A stretch of 64,000 bases of DNA from Paramacrobiotus metropolitanus (lineage: Eukaryota; Tardigrada; Eutardigrada; Parachela; Macrobiotidae): the NCBI RefSeq assembly GCF_019649055.1, contig NW_026570255.1, forward strand, positions 186,001-250,000, given 5' to 3'. Under the pieces are notes generated by a model. That model ran no database searches and was not told where the DNA came from. It saw only the letters and a list, made by a program, of their open reading frames with translations. Shown piece by piece: positions 45,486-56,639 of this stretch. The translations under genes and the position numbers were made by a program. Position 1 is the stretch's first letter. Each line of letters opens with the position of its first letter.

Positions 45486-47268
45486 ATGCGCAACATAATT
45501 AATTTTGCGCTGGTTTTGTTCGCTGCGGACGCTGTTATTTCTGGCCAGGGCGAGACTAGACAGGGAGCTGATAGAGTGTACATAAACGACGTGGTTCGTT
45601 TGCTGTGTTTCGATAAGGATGACGATGAGACTGTCGATTTTATTTGCGACAGTTATTGCCGAAGAGAAGGGGAAGAAGGGGGACGCTGCTTCGGATATCC
45701 CCTGAGATGTTTCTGCTTTTTCTCCGGACTGGATGGCGGAAGGGGTTTCGATAGGCGCACACCTGGTGAGTACAACGAGCGTAGAAAAAATGCGAAAACT
45801 TGGTATGCAGACTATTGTACAGTATGGCTGTTGGGCGCTATCTGTCGACGCTGCGCGCCTGAAACTACCAAGCTTGTAACGAAAAGGAAAGAATAACGAC
45901 CTAGTTAGCCTAATTTGCAATTCCCGACATTTTAGTGTATGTCGATAACGTTTTCGCAATGCTGTATACATGGTTAAAATGGTGATATACATATGCTTCG
46001 TAGCGCGCTAGACATATCGTACGTATCTTCGTGTATGTTAATAATTACTGTGTACTATATATCGCAGTATTTTACCTTACCTTAATGGTGATCTGAAAAA
46101 CACTAGCAGAATTGATCTGTTTTTCAAGCAGGTGACTGATCGCATTTCGACTTCCCTGAAGAGATAAAATGAAAATTACTACACTATATTAATTTAGCAG
46201 TTTTTGGCAGATATCGCCGGAGACGAAATGTTTCGCGATGACTTTTCTGCAAACACAATCGACAGAAACTGGAATGTGAAAACCGCAGTTACTGCACTGA
46301 ACCGGTCGATCGTGTATAGTTCATCGGACAACGTGTGGATTAGCAATGGTCTCCTCCATATTAACGAACCAAAAAGACCGGAAAGCGCTACCCATGCAAA
46401 GCAGTATACGGTTCACGTTAGTACCGGTCCGCACTTTAGCTTTACTTATGGGGAGGTAGAAATCCGAGCGAAACTGCCAACTAGTGACCCGATGGCCGTC
46501 ATTAGCATGTTGCGGCTCGTCGATGCGCAGTGCGCCTTCGACAGCGTCCGGACAGGCTGCTCGGAACGAGCGATTTCCGTTGCGGATTTGAATATTTTTC
46601 CAAATAAAATGACCATCGGCATTACTCATCAGATGGGTTCTGGTCGTTTGATGAGGTTGACGTGGCCACCGAGCATACCAATCCATGCTGCGGATTCCGA
46701 ATTCCACATCTTTAAGGTCGTCTGGGGACCGAACAGCCTTGACTGGTATTTAGACGGTTCCCGAATCTATCGCATGACGGACAGAAATTTCGTTCCGGTG
46801 GTTAAGATGCAGCTGGTGTTCGAGCTCGACGTCCACTCGTCTTCGCAGCAACGTAACGCGGCCGGGGTTCTGGCAATTGATTATATCGCTGTTCGTCCGC
46901 TGGCCACACCAACGGCAACGACAACCACCACGTATGCACCCGACGCGTTCGACGAGATGATAGTCAACACACTGCCTACGTTCGCTACGTTAGAAGGCGC
47001 AACAGCGACGACAGTTACCACCTGGCAAAACGCATCAACAACGACAGACGAGTTAGCAGTTAACGCAACAACGAAGCCAGACGCTTCGCTCAGTAGGAGC
47101 AGTCCTGGTGCGGATTCCCAATGGAAGATGTGGGCCGTCGCAGCAGTAGCCGGAGTATTCTGTGTCGTTTGCACAATTACCGGAGTGTACTTCTACTGTA
47201 GACAACGAGCGCGCAGACATCTTGCGACGGCATTAATCATGTCTGCGGAAATACCGCTCAACGCATGA
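45486..47268 (+). CDS. Defensin-like plus GH16-like membrane protein
   Basis: Two exons are proposed: 45486-45765 and 46211-47268. Donor GTGAGT and acceptor TTTTTTGGCAG match in phase (split codon G/AT, Asp), giving 445 residues. Residues 1-20 form a signal peptide (MRNIINFALVLFAADAVISG). Cysteines 41, 54, 58, 68, 75 and 77 have the invertebrate defensin spacing C-x12-C-x3-C-x9-C-x6-C-x-C, including GG just before the fourth. Residues of about 100-320 form a GH16 laminarinase-like fold (DDFSANTIDRNWNV; YGEVEIRAKLP; FHIFKVVWGPNSLDWYLDGS; AIDYIAVRP), but the catalytic ExDxxE motif is replaced by ISVADLNIF, so binding rather than hydrolysis is likely. A Thr-rich stalk and a membrane segment (residues about 400-423, AVAAVAGVFCVVCTITGVYF) precede a short basic tail. 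Without splicing, exon 1 alone would read 137 residues. Confidence 0.65.
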
Positions 47269-48491
47269 TCCGACGTCCTGGACTGTGAAAACTACATTTT
47301 CCAAAATGATGCTGTAAAATAATTGTATTAATATTTATTTAGTGCTGCAATGTGTGCACCGATTTCCGTAAACCAGACTCTGCGACGCAATCTCATCCAG
47401 TGGATGCAATAAAACAAGTGTGGCACGACAGGTTTAAAGTGTGCAGTAAGAAAAGAGTTGCGCTTTTTCTGCAGGAAGTGCCAGAACGCTGTTTAGAATG
47501 CAGTTTAATATGTACAGTAGTGAGTAGGCGGCACAAAGGAAAAGTGGTGTCACTTGTTTCTCCTGTGGCATTAAAAATTGTCCGCTATTTGCCAGCACAC
47601 ACCTGAATAGGTGAATTGACCTGATCTTCATTTCAAAAGACCACAATTCTGGTTGTGTACAGTGAACCACAGAGCTTACTAGGCTCTCTTCTTATTACTG
47701 CAGCGATGGGAAATTGAAAGAACAACGCAATTCAGCAAAAAGGAAAGAACGTCACCGCCTGTGGATGTGCCGTATAATCTCTTCTCTGGGCATTAGAAAC
47801 GATTGAACCTGCCTGGATTTGGTCGGCTAGACCGAATAATCGAAAGGATTAGTCGACCGCCGATCAGTACCGTGACGGTCGTGACACCAGTACTCGTACA
47901 CGTAGTATACGTACGATCTTTCTTTTATAAACGTCCGATTATACGTGCGATCTTTCTTTTATAAACGTCCGATTATACGTACGATCTTCCGTACGCTCGG
48001 CAAAAATTGGTTTCTTCCTTTCCGGCTTTACCGTTGCGTACGTGTTTACAGAGTACTGCAAAGGTCGGGTCTTCCAGCGTCACTGTGGACACTATCAAAT
48101 CGAAAAATTATAATGAGAGTATTTATTGTCATAAAAAGTTTATCCTAAAAAAGAACGAATAAAAAGCCGCCACCTATCTTTTCCCATGTATCCCGTCTCC
48201 GGAACGAACCCAAATAAAGAGGCGAAAGTAGCAAACGAAAAGCAGCAGGAAGAAAGATGGAATGGATTCAGAGGGACAAGGAATCCGGGTATTACGACAC
48301 ACGACACGCCCCCATTTTAGTGGTCTCTCTATTATAGTTATGTGTATGTGAAATGGTATAAATTGGGAAATGTTCACCACTAACTTGTGTCACTTGCTGA
48401 GTAAAAATTTTTGCCAGACCTAGATTTTAGTTTATGTGTCACGGTCGTTTTCCTTGTACTTTTGCGGTTGTGTGACCTTTACATATCGATC
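47269..48491. other. Flank with 34-bp tandem repeat
   Basis: After the 3' flank of the membrane protein gene, a 34-bp unit (TATACGTACGATCTTTCTTT...) is repeated about 2.5 times at 47906-47990. A TATA-like GGTATAAATT lies near 48353, about 140 bases before the Gag-like ATG. Part of this stretch may belong to that retroelement; I could not define an LTR. Confidence 0.45.
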
Positions 48492-49380
48492 ATGTCCGTT
48501 ACTCTCGAAGAAGCTCGCGCGTTCAATCAGAAGAAGTTGGGCCGTTTGAACCTCTCAGAGGTTAAACGGCTTATCATCGAAGTTGAAGGCGAGCAGGCGT
48601 TCGACGAAACGAAACCCGCTCTCGTTAAACGTTTGTACGATTTGTTTCACCCGGATGAATCTTCGGATTTGGAAAACGATGCTGTGGCAGGTAAAGGTGA
48701 CTCTCCATCTGACCTGGCTACCACCATCGGAATTTCCGCTGCGTCTGTTTCCCAGCTTTGTGACAACGGATACACCTCCATGGACGATGTTACTTTGTTG
48801 GCAAAGGTGAAGAAATTCCCCGACAACTTGCACTTCATCACCAATGCCCGCGACCGCAACCAGCTGGAAGTGTTTATTACGCATCACGCTCTCAACCCTC
48901 CCATCGTGGCTATCCCCAGCGGCAACGTTCCCTCCCGCCCATGCCGTTTAACAACCAGCGCGGAAGATCCCCGTCCATCAGCTTCGGACGATGAACGTTC
49001 CGTTAGTCCTGTCCGGAGTTCCAACAACGGTTCCTACAACTCCCCGGAAGCCAGAACTCTGCCGAGACCCCATACGCTATCGTTCGTGAAGGCAGCTCAC
49101 AAGGCCGCCAAAGACGTTAAGCCGCACGAAATTTCGTGCGACGAACTTTTTGCCGGCAACATTATGGCTGCCCTGGACCTGGCAAGGAAGACCAACGCCT
49201 CACCTGCATTGATCGAATTCCTGGAATACCAGGTTTTTTTGGCTCGCAAACGCTGCATATACGATGACGAAGCCATCGTACAGTTTGACTGCGAGTTTCG
49301 TGATGCCGCTCAAATTGAGCATTTTGACCTTTCGGATATTTCGCACCGTGACTCTACGGCAGATGCTTATTTTTCGGCGG
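48492..49380 (+). mobile_element. Gag-like retroelement fragment in gene J
   Basis: An open frame from ATG 48492 (MSVTLEEARAFNQKKLGRLN) shows Gag-like features: a helical N-terminus, a Ser/Pro-rich linker (SASDDERSVSPVRSSNNGSY), then EISCDELFAGNIMAALDLAR and a typical FLEYQVFLARKR...AIVQFDCEFRD block. Similarity to retroelement ends near 49380; beyond that the frame runs on the opposite strand of gene J's exon 2 and is not retroelement sequence. No protease, reverse transcriptase or LTR was found, so this is a fragment, probably of a Ty3/gypsy-like family. A domesticated gene is the alternative. Confidence 0.45.
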
Positions 49381-51004
49381 ATTCCCGTCGAACCCTTCCC
49401 AAGCAGAAAGACTCTGCAGCTCCTGACTCTGCGGAACCGGCAGCGCCGCCTCCAACGCATCCCATAGCGCGTAGCCGAAATCACCACCACCCGGCAGCCG
49501 CAGTGTTGGCGTTTCTCGATCCGGAAAATACGCCGGTCCTTGCAGGTTATCCGATCCGAAAGGAGAGCTGCAGTATAAATCAATGCTGCAGTTGGACAGG
49601 AGGATTGCATCGCATGGCAAGCGGCGATGAAACTGCTGACAATAAAACTCCAGGCAATAAAACTCCAGGCGATGAAACTCCAGGCAATAAAACTGCTGAC
49701 GAGCACGATCTCTTACTCCTGCCGAATCCGATGGATGCCGGACACACTGAAGCCCGTCATCCCCAGCATTAACGGATCGGATACCCCACTTTATCTCCAG
49801 TGTGAAATTGAACTGGCTCAAATGCAGACCTCGCAGGCGGATTCCGGGTTTGTGTTGCGCCACATAGTCGATCATGTCGAGCCACTTCTTCATCTCTTCG
49901 CTGCTCGTCCGCCGGTGCTTTGTGTTCATGACAACGTGCTGCGTACCGGCGTTTAAGCCATTGTACACCGTCGCCAAGCGGAGGAAAGGGACGTACTCCT
50001 GTTTGCAGTCAACGCCTTCTCCGATCAGAATACAGCGACTCAACGCCGGCGTCTCCGTTATCTGGTTCCACGCTGCGCAGACCTTGCGCATCTTCATCTG
50101 TGTCACCGTGTCCAAATGCGAGAAGACTTCCAGCCACAACTCCAACGGAAGGACCATCTTCTCTTGGACCGACGGGGTTTCGATTGAAAACTTAGACTGG
50201 TTGAGTGGATTCTTATGGAAGATGTCGACAGCACCCTAGGAAATAAAAACCGTAGAATAGACATATCAAAACTGGTTTAGAGGCAGAAACCGTCCTTCTT
50301 ACCAGCAGCTCCATGGCCCACCATCGACTTTCTTGCTGCGGAAACCCTCGCTGATAAATAAACTCCAAACAGCCGTCCATCACATCTACCACGGAGACCG
50401 CACACCGATAGAAATCTAATTCGTTGCCATTCAGCCGTTGGATGAGCGCCTCTGCTTCTTCAGTGAAAATCGAGCAAAATTTTTCGCCGAGCGGTACAGT
50501 GAGCTTGACGAAACTCCCCCGTTCGATACGATAGTCCTGGTCATCCACAACCCGTCCCGCTCCTCGACCATCCCGGCAGGGGAGAATCCACTCAGTCCGA
50601 TCGGGTAAGCGGACGCGGTCGAGGGGGACGATATCGGTGCACTGGACGCCGCCGAGGCACTGCCAGTTGGCCAATGCTCCTCCGTGCTGCCAGAACGGAA
50701 TACCGCGTCCGAAAATGGTCATCACACCCGGGAACCAAGTCCACGGCCCCAACGGCGTCTCCGGCATCAGTACTTCCACTTCAAGGGGCAAGACTACTTT
50801 AACGTAAGGACTATGTAATTCGGCAATTCTCGTCTTGCCAGGCCAGAAGAGTCTGTTGAACGGAACGTGTTCGCGGCGTCGGTTGGGACAGCGGAAGTCG
50901 ACGAAGAGCCCGTTGTCCGCCACATCCACCACGCGTCCGTACCGCATCATCCCGTCGTCGCCCAGGACGTCGACGTTGTTCGGATGGTTCGGGTCCCTCG
51001 GCAT
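49354..51004 (-). CDS. F-box family gene J, exon 3 replaced
   Basis: Exon 1 is 51004-50303 (MPRDPNHPNNVDVLGDDGMM; EVEVLMPETPLGPWTWFPGV; ending ESRWWAMELL). Intron 1 is 67 nt (GTAAGA ... TTTCCTAG). Exon 2 runs from 50235 (GAVDIFHKNPLNQSKF) through F-box VLPLELWLEVFSHLDTVTQM to YALWDALEAALPVPQSQELQ, and then departs from the family at about 49380, where the Gag-like fragment begins, to stop at 49354. All of this is open, giving about 527 residues without the usual C-terminal cap. Where relatives read FLEDFLAVCGSLPC, J has an expanded CLEF repeat (about 49627-49700) from a 15-bp minisatellite. It may still make a truncated protein. Confidence 0.7.
49627..49700. repeat. 15-bp coding minisatellite in gene J exon 2
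   Basis: The unit AATAAAACTCCAGGC and close variants (GATGAAACTCCAGGC) are repeated about four to five times. On the minus strand it expands gene J with CLEF(Y/H)-type units; on the plus strand it reads KTPGN units in an antisense frame. Copies M and K lack it. Confidence 0.7.
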
Positions 51005-51883
51005 GGTTGACGATGTGAGTACGAAGCGGATAATCTAATCAGGAATGAAATTTTGAAGGAGCAGCGGAATTCAACGTAAAATTAATAAAGATCGCCAGTA
51101 CAGATACGTGTAATCGTTGAGCAGGTAAAGAAGAATGCCACGACGAACCAGCAGCAGTGCTTTTACGGTTTTGTTATGCCAAACAAAAGAAGGATATCAA
51201 CAGGTATCGGTTGTGCACAGTCGGTACTGTCAATTCAAATGGGTATACTGGATAAAATGGACAGGAGGCAGCCAGTTAGCGCAATCCTCCGCTTAGCCCG
51301 CCGCCAGCGCAACCGACATTCCAGCAGTAACTGGTTTCTTTATTTACGATCAAATTACATACTGCATATTTTAAGGAGCGATAGCCGGATTCCCGAAACC
51401 CGGCTAAAGCACGCACTTGTTTGCGTCTACTTTCAAAAGACGTTTAGAAAAAACTCTTTTACAATTTAACGGCTGAATTCCCTTAACACATGGTTTACTG
51501 CGTTTCCGGCCGGCAATAACTAGGTCCTCGGTGAATGCAGGAATCCAAAAACTTGTCCCTGATAAAGAAATATTTGCAGTACTCCCCTTCTACTAACAAT
51601 CAGAACCACGACTGTTTTCAAGGCAGCACAATTCCTGTCAATCAAGGAAGGTTTCTACTTTGTGTACAACGACGAAACACAATCTGCCGGCGCCTGAGTC
51701 TTCAAGCAAACCTCACATCAAAATAGTCGCCATTGTAGCAAACTAGATACAGTGAAGAAAGAAACGGAAAGCGAAATAATTGCGGTGATACTTCTAGAAT
51801 GAAACGCTCAAAACAGAGCACAAACTAGACGACAGCTAAAAGCTCAAAATTTTTTTTAAAGCTAAAAGTTTTTTCTGGTCTGG
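51005..51883. promoter_or_regulatory. Upstream region of J, shared with K and M
   Basis: This stretch is alignable by eye with the regions upstream of K (54564-55134) and M (63320-64000). Shared words include GGATAAAATGGA / GAACAAAATGGATTA, CAGCCAG/CAGCCAAT (a CCAAT-box position), GCGCAACCG.CATT and, farther out, ACTTGTCCCTGATAAA. J, K and M were therefore duplicated together with several hundred bases of 5' DNA, which probably contains their promoter. Confidence 0.5.
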
Positions 51884-54563
51884 TTATTGCAGGTCAGCCA
51901 GAAAATGCCGGGTAATTGGCGACAGCTTCTCCACATGGACACCTCGCAGACCTTCAGTGCACCACTTCTTTCCCCGATAATGCGCCGACGGACGCAGATC
52001 CGACGACTGCAGCGCGCACAACAACTAAAAATAGCCATGAGTTAGTACTTTACCAAGCAAAATAACAGCAAATAAAATTTAGGATCAATAGAATAATGTT
52101 TTGGTATCACCGCAAACACGAGTTTCTCACGCATTTCTACTTTTTAGCGGTACGTGGTAACGATACTTATATATTCGGCAAAATCTGAAGGAGCATTACT
52201 ATGGAAATGCGACTAAAGCGTCTTCTTGATAAAATTCTTGCTGTTAATACTAACATTCTCGAAGCTAGTTCTGTACCTTCTTTTAAATTTCTACTCAGAT
52301 CTGTTAATCTCTCCTAAATGTTTTGTTAACAGAAAATTGTTTTGTTCGACCAGACTTGAAGTCCCTTCGGGGTTGTCTGCTCTTGTGCCGTAATAATAAT
52401 AATAATAATTGCATTTCTTAGCCGGAAAACCAGAAACCGTCGTAAAATCTCTATTTATGATCCCTACCGCGCAGACGCCAGCCTGGAGCTCGTTAGTGTC
52501 ATTCGCAATCCAGTCCAACCAGTGGAATAGCTCCTGTAGGTCCCGGTCAGGCGGCGCCGGCAGCGCCGCCTCCAACGCATCCAGAAACGCGCAGCCGAAA
52601 TCGCGATCAACTGGAAGTCGCAACGTAGGCAGTTCCATATCGCGGGCGTTTTCCTTATCAGGCATTTCCATTTCAACGTAGGCATCTCCATTGTCGTCCA
52701 CTTCTACCTGTCCCGGCGCCGTGGACGTACAGGGACTGAGCAAATAAAATACGCAGTTCGTCATGATGATGGCATCGCACGGCAAACTACCCCAGACGGC
52801 AAGGAAATCTTCCAGGAAGTAATAATCGGAAAACGCACTCGTCTCAACCTTCGAAGTATCCGAGTGATGCCGGCAACATTCCGACACCTTTCCACTATCG
52901 GTATTACCGAAACCCCACTTGATCTTCAGTTTAAAATGGAATCCGCTCAGACCCAGATTGCGCAGGCGAATCCCGGGTTTGTGTTGCGTCACATTATGGA
53001 TCATGTCGCACAGCATCATCATCTCATCGCTGCTCGTCGGCCAGTGCTTTGCGTTCATGACCACGTGTTCCGTACCGGCGCTCAATCCGTAGTACACCGT
53101 CGCCAAGCGGACGAAAGGGACGCACTCGTGTTTGCAGTCAGCGCCATCTCCGATGAGAAGACAGCTGCTAAACGCTGCTGTGGCTATCCACTGTTTCCAC
53201 GTTGCGCAGACAGCACGCAACTTCATCTGCGTCACCGTGTCTAAGTGCACCAACAGCTGTATTGCGGTGACTCTCAGATCGCTACATCGCAGCCTCGCAG
53301 AACGGTCCAAAAGCCATAAAAATGGCAAGCGGTCTGAATCAGACCCATTCTTCCCTGCAAACCGTCTTCTGCGACGATCCTGCAGCACGGTCCAGATCGC
53401 GTTTTTCAACTGGTAGGTATTTGTGTCCTGCAGCTCCCTGCTCCCTTTCAAAAAAGACACAGGGAAGGGCAGGTGTCCTGCAGCTCCCTTCTCCCTTTCA
53501 AAAAAGTCACAGAGAAGGGCAGGCCAGCTACCCTTTGCTCTACACGCGCTTTTAGCGGTTATTGTACATCAAATCTGTTGGTGTTGAATGCTGATGTGCT
53601 AAACGCCTGCTAGGTACTTTGTGTATTCGCAAGCTTCTTCCAAAACGCAGCCTTTTCGGATCAGCCGGCAAAGAGCTGAGATGTAGCGGTATGCTGAGAT
53701 GTAGCGATCTGAGAGTCACCGCAATACAGTTAACACTTCCAGCCACAACTCCAGCGGAAGCGCCGTCTTTTCGTGGACGGCCGGGGTCTCGTCAGACATC
53801 ATGGGCTTACTGTTCAGCTTATACAGTTTGTCCACTGCATCCTAAATCCCGCATCATACAAGCAAACAAGGTCTACGTCGATTCAAAATCCGAAAGCTTC
53901 CTTCTTACCAGCAGTTCCATGGCCCACCATCGACTTTCTTGCTCCGGATAACCTCGCTGATAAATAAATCTCAAACAGCCGTCCACTAGCTCCACCACGG
54001 ACACGGCACATCGGTAGAAATCAAATTCCTTGCCATTCAGTCGTTGGATGAGCGCCTCCGCTTCTTCAGCGGAAATCGACAGAAATTTATCGCCAAGCGG
54101 CACTACTCTTGACGAATATCCCGTGTAGGACAGGATCCATACAGAGCAGAATCCGATGTGGGTGATCTGTCAAGCGAATGCGTTCGATGGGGACGAAATC
54201 GGTGCACGGGACGCAACTGGCACCGCACCGCCAACGGACCACAGCTCCTCCGTATTGTGAGAGCGGTATACTTCGTCCGAACATGACCAAGGTCCCCGGG
54301 AACCAAATCCACGGACCCGATGGCGTCGCCGGCGCCAGAACTTCCACTTCAGTGGGAAAGGATTCTTTACGAAATAAATCAGCTACGCTCGTCTTGTCTG
54401 GCCAAAAGAGTCTGTCGAACGGGACGAATTCATGGCGTTGGTTGGGACAGAGGAAATCGACGAAGAGGCCGTTGTCCGCCACGTCCACCACGCGTCCGTA
54501 CCGCATCATCCGATCAGCGCCCCGACATTCCGCGATGTTTGGATGGTTCAAATCGCTCGGCAT
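51884..54563 (-). pseudogene. F-box family copy K, split by 473-bp element
   Basis: Exon 1 starts at 54563 (MPSDLNHPNIAECRGADRMM) and has one frame change near 54100, just before PLGDKFLSISAEEAEALIQR; it ends WWAMELL before a GTAAGA donor. Exon 2 starts at 53841 (DAVDKLYKLNSKPMMSDETP). Its F-box is cut after LPLELWLEV by an inverted-repeat element (53257-53729) and resumes at HLDTVTQMKLRAVCATW, continuing to VCAV with donor GTAGGG near 52458. Exon 3 is 51884-52024 (LLCALQSSDLRPSAHYRGKK). Apart from the insertion and one frameshift the gene is well kept. Confidence 0.8.
53257..53729. mobile_element. 473-bp inverted-repeat element in copy K
   Basis: The ends are perfect 32-base inverted repeats (CTGTATTGCGGTGACTCTCA and onward to CGCTACATC), extending imperfectly. 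Inside lies a 50-bp tandem duplication at 53424-53523 (TGTCCTGCAGCTCCCT...). No transposase is present. Flanks share only AACA, so the target duplication is unclear and the superfamily unassigned. It interrupts the F-box codons of copy K. Confidence 0.75.
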
Positions 54564-55144
54564 GGTTGACAATGCGGGGCACAGAATGAACACTATGATT
54601 CTGGTTGTGCGCAGTGACCTTATACGCACACAAATAATGCAGGTTATCAAAAATCCCTCTTCTAAAAACTAATGGAGAAAAAAAAAATTCAATTAAAAAA
54701 ACGCAATTGATTCAACCGGGCAACTGAACAAAATGGATTAAGGGACAGCCAATCAGCGTAATCGCCTGTCCAGCCGTCAACGCAACCGGCATTTCGGCAT
54801 ATGAAAACTGGTTTCTTTTTCACGGCGAAAGTACGTACTGTCAACTTGTAGGACCAATTACCGGATTACTATGCGACCCTTATAATTCGAGACCTGCTTT
54901 GCCTGCACTTGCAAAGGAGCCAGGAAGAGTGCGTTTGCAAGAGCCTTAAATTTAGCTAGTCGGTCGTATACCTTGACATGTGCTCTCTGTTTCCTCTAGA
55001 AACTGCCAGGTCCTTATTCCTTAGTATGACTGCAAAAACTTGTCCCTGATAAAAATAACGGCGTAACGGTTCTCTTCTCCACAGAACAACGACGGCTTGC
55101 AAGACAGCAATATAAGTTTTTTACAGTCAAAGCAGGTTTGTACC
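54564..55144. promoter_or_regulatory. Upstream region of K
   Basis: This is homologous to the upstream DNA of J and M, with a clear CCAAT box (CAGCCAATCAGCG near 54748) and the shared words CTGAACAAAATGGATTA and CACTTGCAAAGGAG. The homology is interrupted at 55144 by the 1.47-kb element and resumes at 56617 for a short distance. Confidence 0.5.
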
Positions 55145-56616
55145 GGCAGGGTGTAAAAGGTGGCAGTGGCACCTGCCACTGGCAACTGCCACTGGCACTG
55201 GCAGCTTGGTGTCAACCGGTTAAACGTGGCAGCTGGCAACTGCCGAGATATCATGTTCTTCAATGCAAAAGATGTTTATATAACTGCAATCACTAAAATA
55301 CTGAAAATGCCTCTGTAATCTTCATCTTATAACCACTCATATCTGAAATATCTGCAGGTTTCGCGTCTGAGGTATTTTGCCACTTCGGCCACCACACATT
55401 TAGGTTTATTAATTTCTTAAGCTTAATACGTAGTTTCTTTGCTCCTTGATTTTTTTTTTTAGTTTCAAAGGGCGTTTGTACTGCGACTCTTATTATTTTT
55501 CTTAGGTTTTGTTAGATGGTAAAAACGTAAGCTGTCCAAAATGTCAGCTAGTTGCGTCAGGTATAGCAATCGTAAGTTCGTAACTATAAGATAATGCTTA
55601 TCATGAAAATATTTTATTATTATTATCATGGAAATATTCTAAAACATTTGTGTAAAAACATAATTATTATTTGAAAATATGTGCCAAAATTTATCCCAAA
55701 TGCAAACGCAAAGGCGAAAATTTCAGACTCGGAGGTACTTCACTGTATAACAGCGTATAACTTTATATGAGTATACTGTATAACAAATTAGTTTCACGGC
55801 CCAACTACTGTAGGGGTATCCGAGCATAAATTCACAATTACCGTAGAACACAGTCACACTGAGCGCTTTACCGCGTCTGCCCGGCACAAGCGAAACCATA
55901 AAACATGTTAGAATTTTCGTGAAGTGCAAGCTTTTTCGGTTTAATGCTGTCATCAGATGCTGAGGTTTTGGCTTACTCTGTATTGGGATCAAATCTACAA
56001 CCTCAGTTACAAAAATAAGAAATTTGAAAAAAACTGAAAAAAATCTTAGGAAACCTAAGAAACTTTAAAAACAAAAGAAAGCTTAAGAAAACATGAAACT
56101 TGGGAAACCTAAGAAATCTTAAAAAACTCAAGTTGTGGCCACAAATAACCATTCAGACTAGCGGTAACTACATCATAAAAACGAAATTTAATTAACGGCT
56201 CTAAGGCAAACAGCGGCTCGATGTAATGACAACATGTATGCCGCACTTTTTATACGATTATACCACACTAGACTACTTTAGTTTACAAACATCTTTATTT
56301 CTTAATATGTACAAGGCGAGCTTCGCTCAACAAATATCATCAAATGAAGTTTAGTGCCAGGTGTTGCAGCGCTCATTGCATCGGCAGGCGAGATAGGGGT
56401 CGTCGACTGGAGTATCAAGCGATAAGTTTACGGAGATCTGTTTCGGTTGTTTCTTTTAATTCTCTCGATGGTAGAAGAGTTTTTAGTTATGCCCGCATGT
56501 CCGAACTGCCATGTTTTACCAATTGCCAGTCGCGAAATGGCATCTGCCATTGCCGGTGGCAACTGCCAGTGGTAACTGCCAGTGGCAGGTGCCACTGCCA
56601 CCTTTTACACCCTGCC
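55145..56616. mobile_element. 1.47-kb inverted-repeat DNA element
   Basis: Terminal inverted repeats begin GGCAGGGTGTAAAAGGTGGC and are identical for about 40 bases; they continue imperfectly into repeats of the palindrome TGCCACTGGCA. The element is flanked by the 10-bp direct repeat GGTTTGTACC (55135-55144 and 56617-56626). Removing it restores homology to the upstream region of gene J, confirming a clean insertion. CAGGGTG-like ends recall hAT elements, but those make 8-bp duplications; since the outer bases are palindromic the exact duplication could be 6-10. No transposase is recognised; it is non-autonomous. Confidence 0.8.
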
Positions 56617-56639
56617 GGTTTGTACCTTGCATACATAAA

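Noticed and set aside
52291-53460. 389-codon frame read as a distinct protein
   Set aside because: Its N-terminal part is translated from the 473-bp inserted element; only the part after VTAIQL is F-box gene sequence, and its end runs past a splice donor into intron 2.
53240-53740. 8-bp target duplication for the element in copy K
   Set aside because: Only AACA is shared by the flanks (ACCAACAG against TTAACACT), too little to assign a superfamily.
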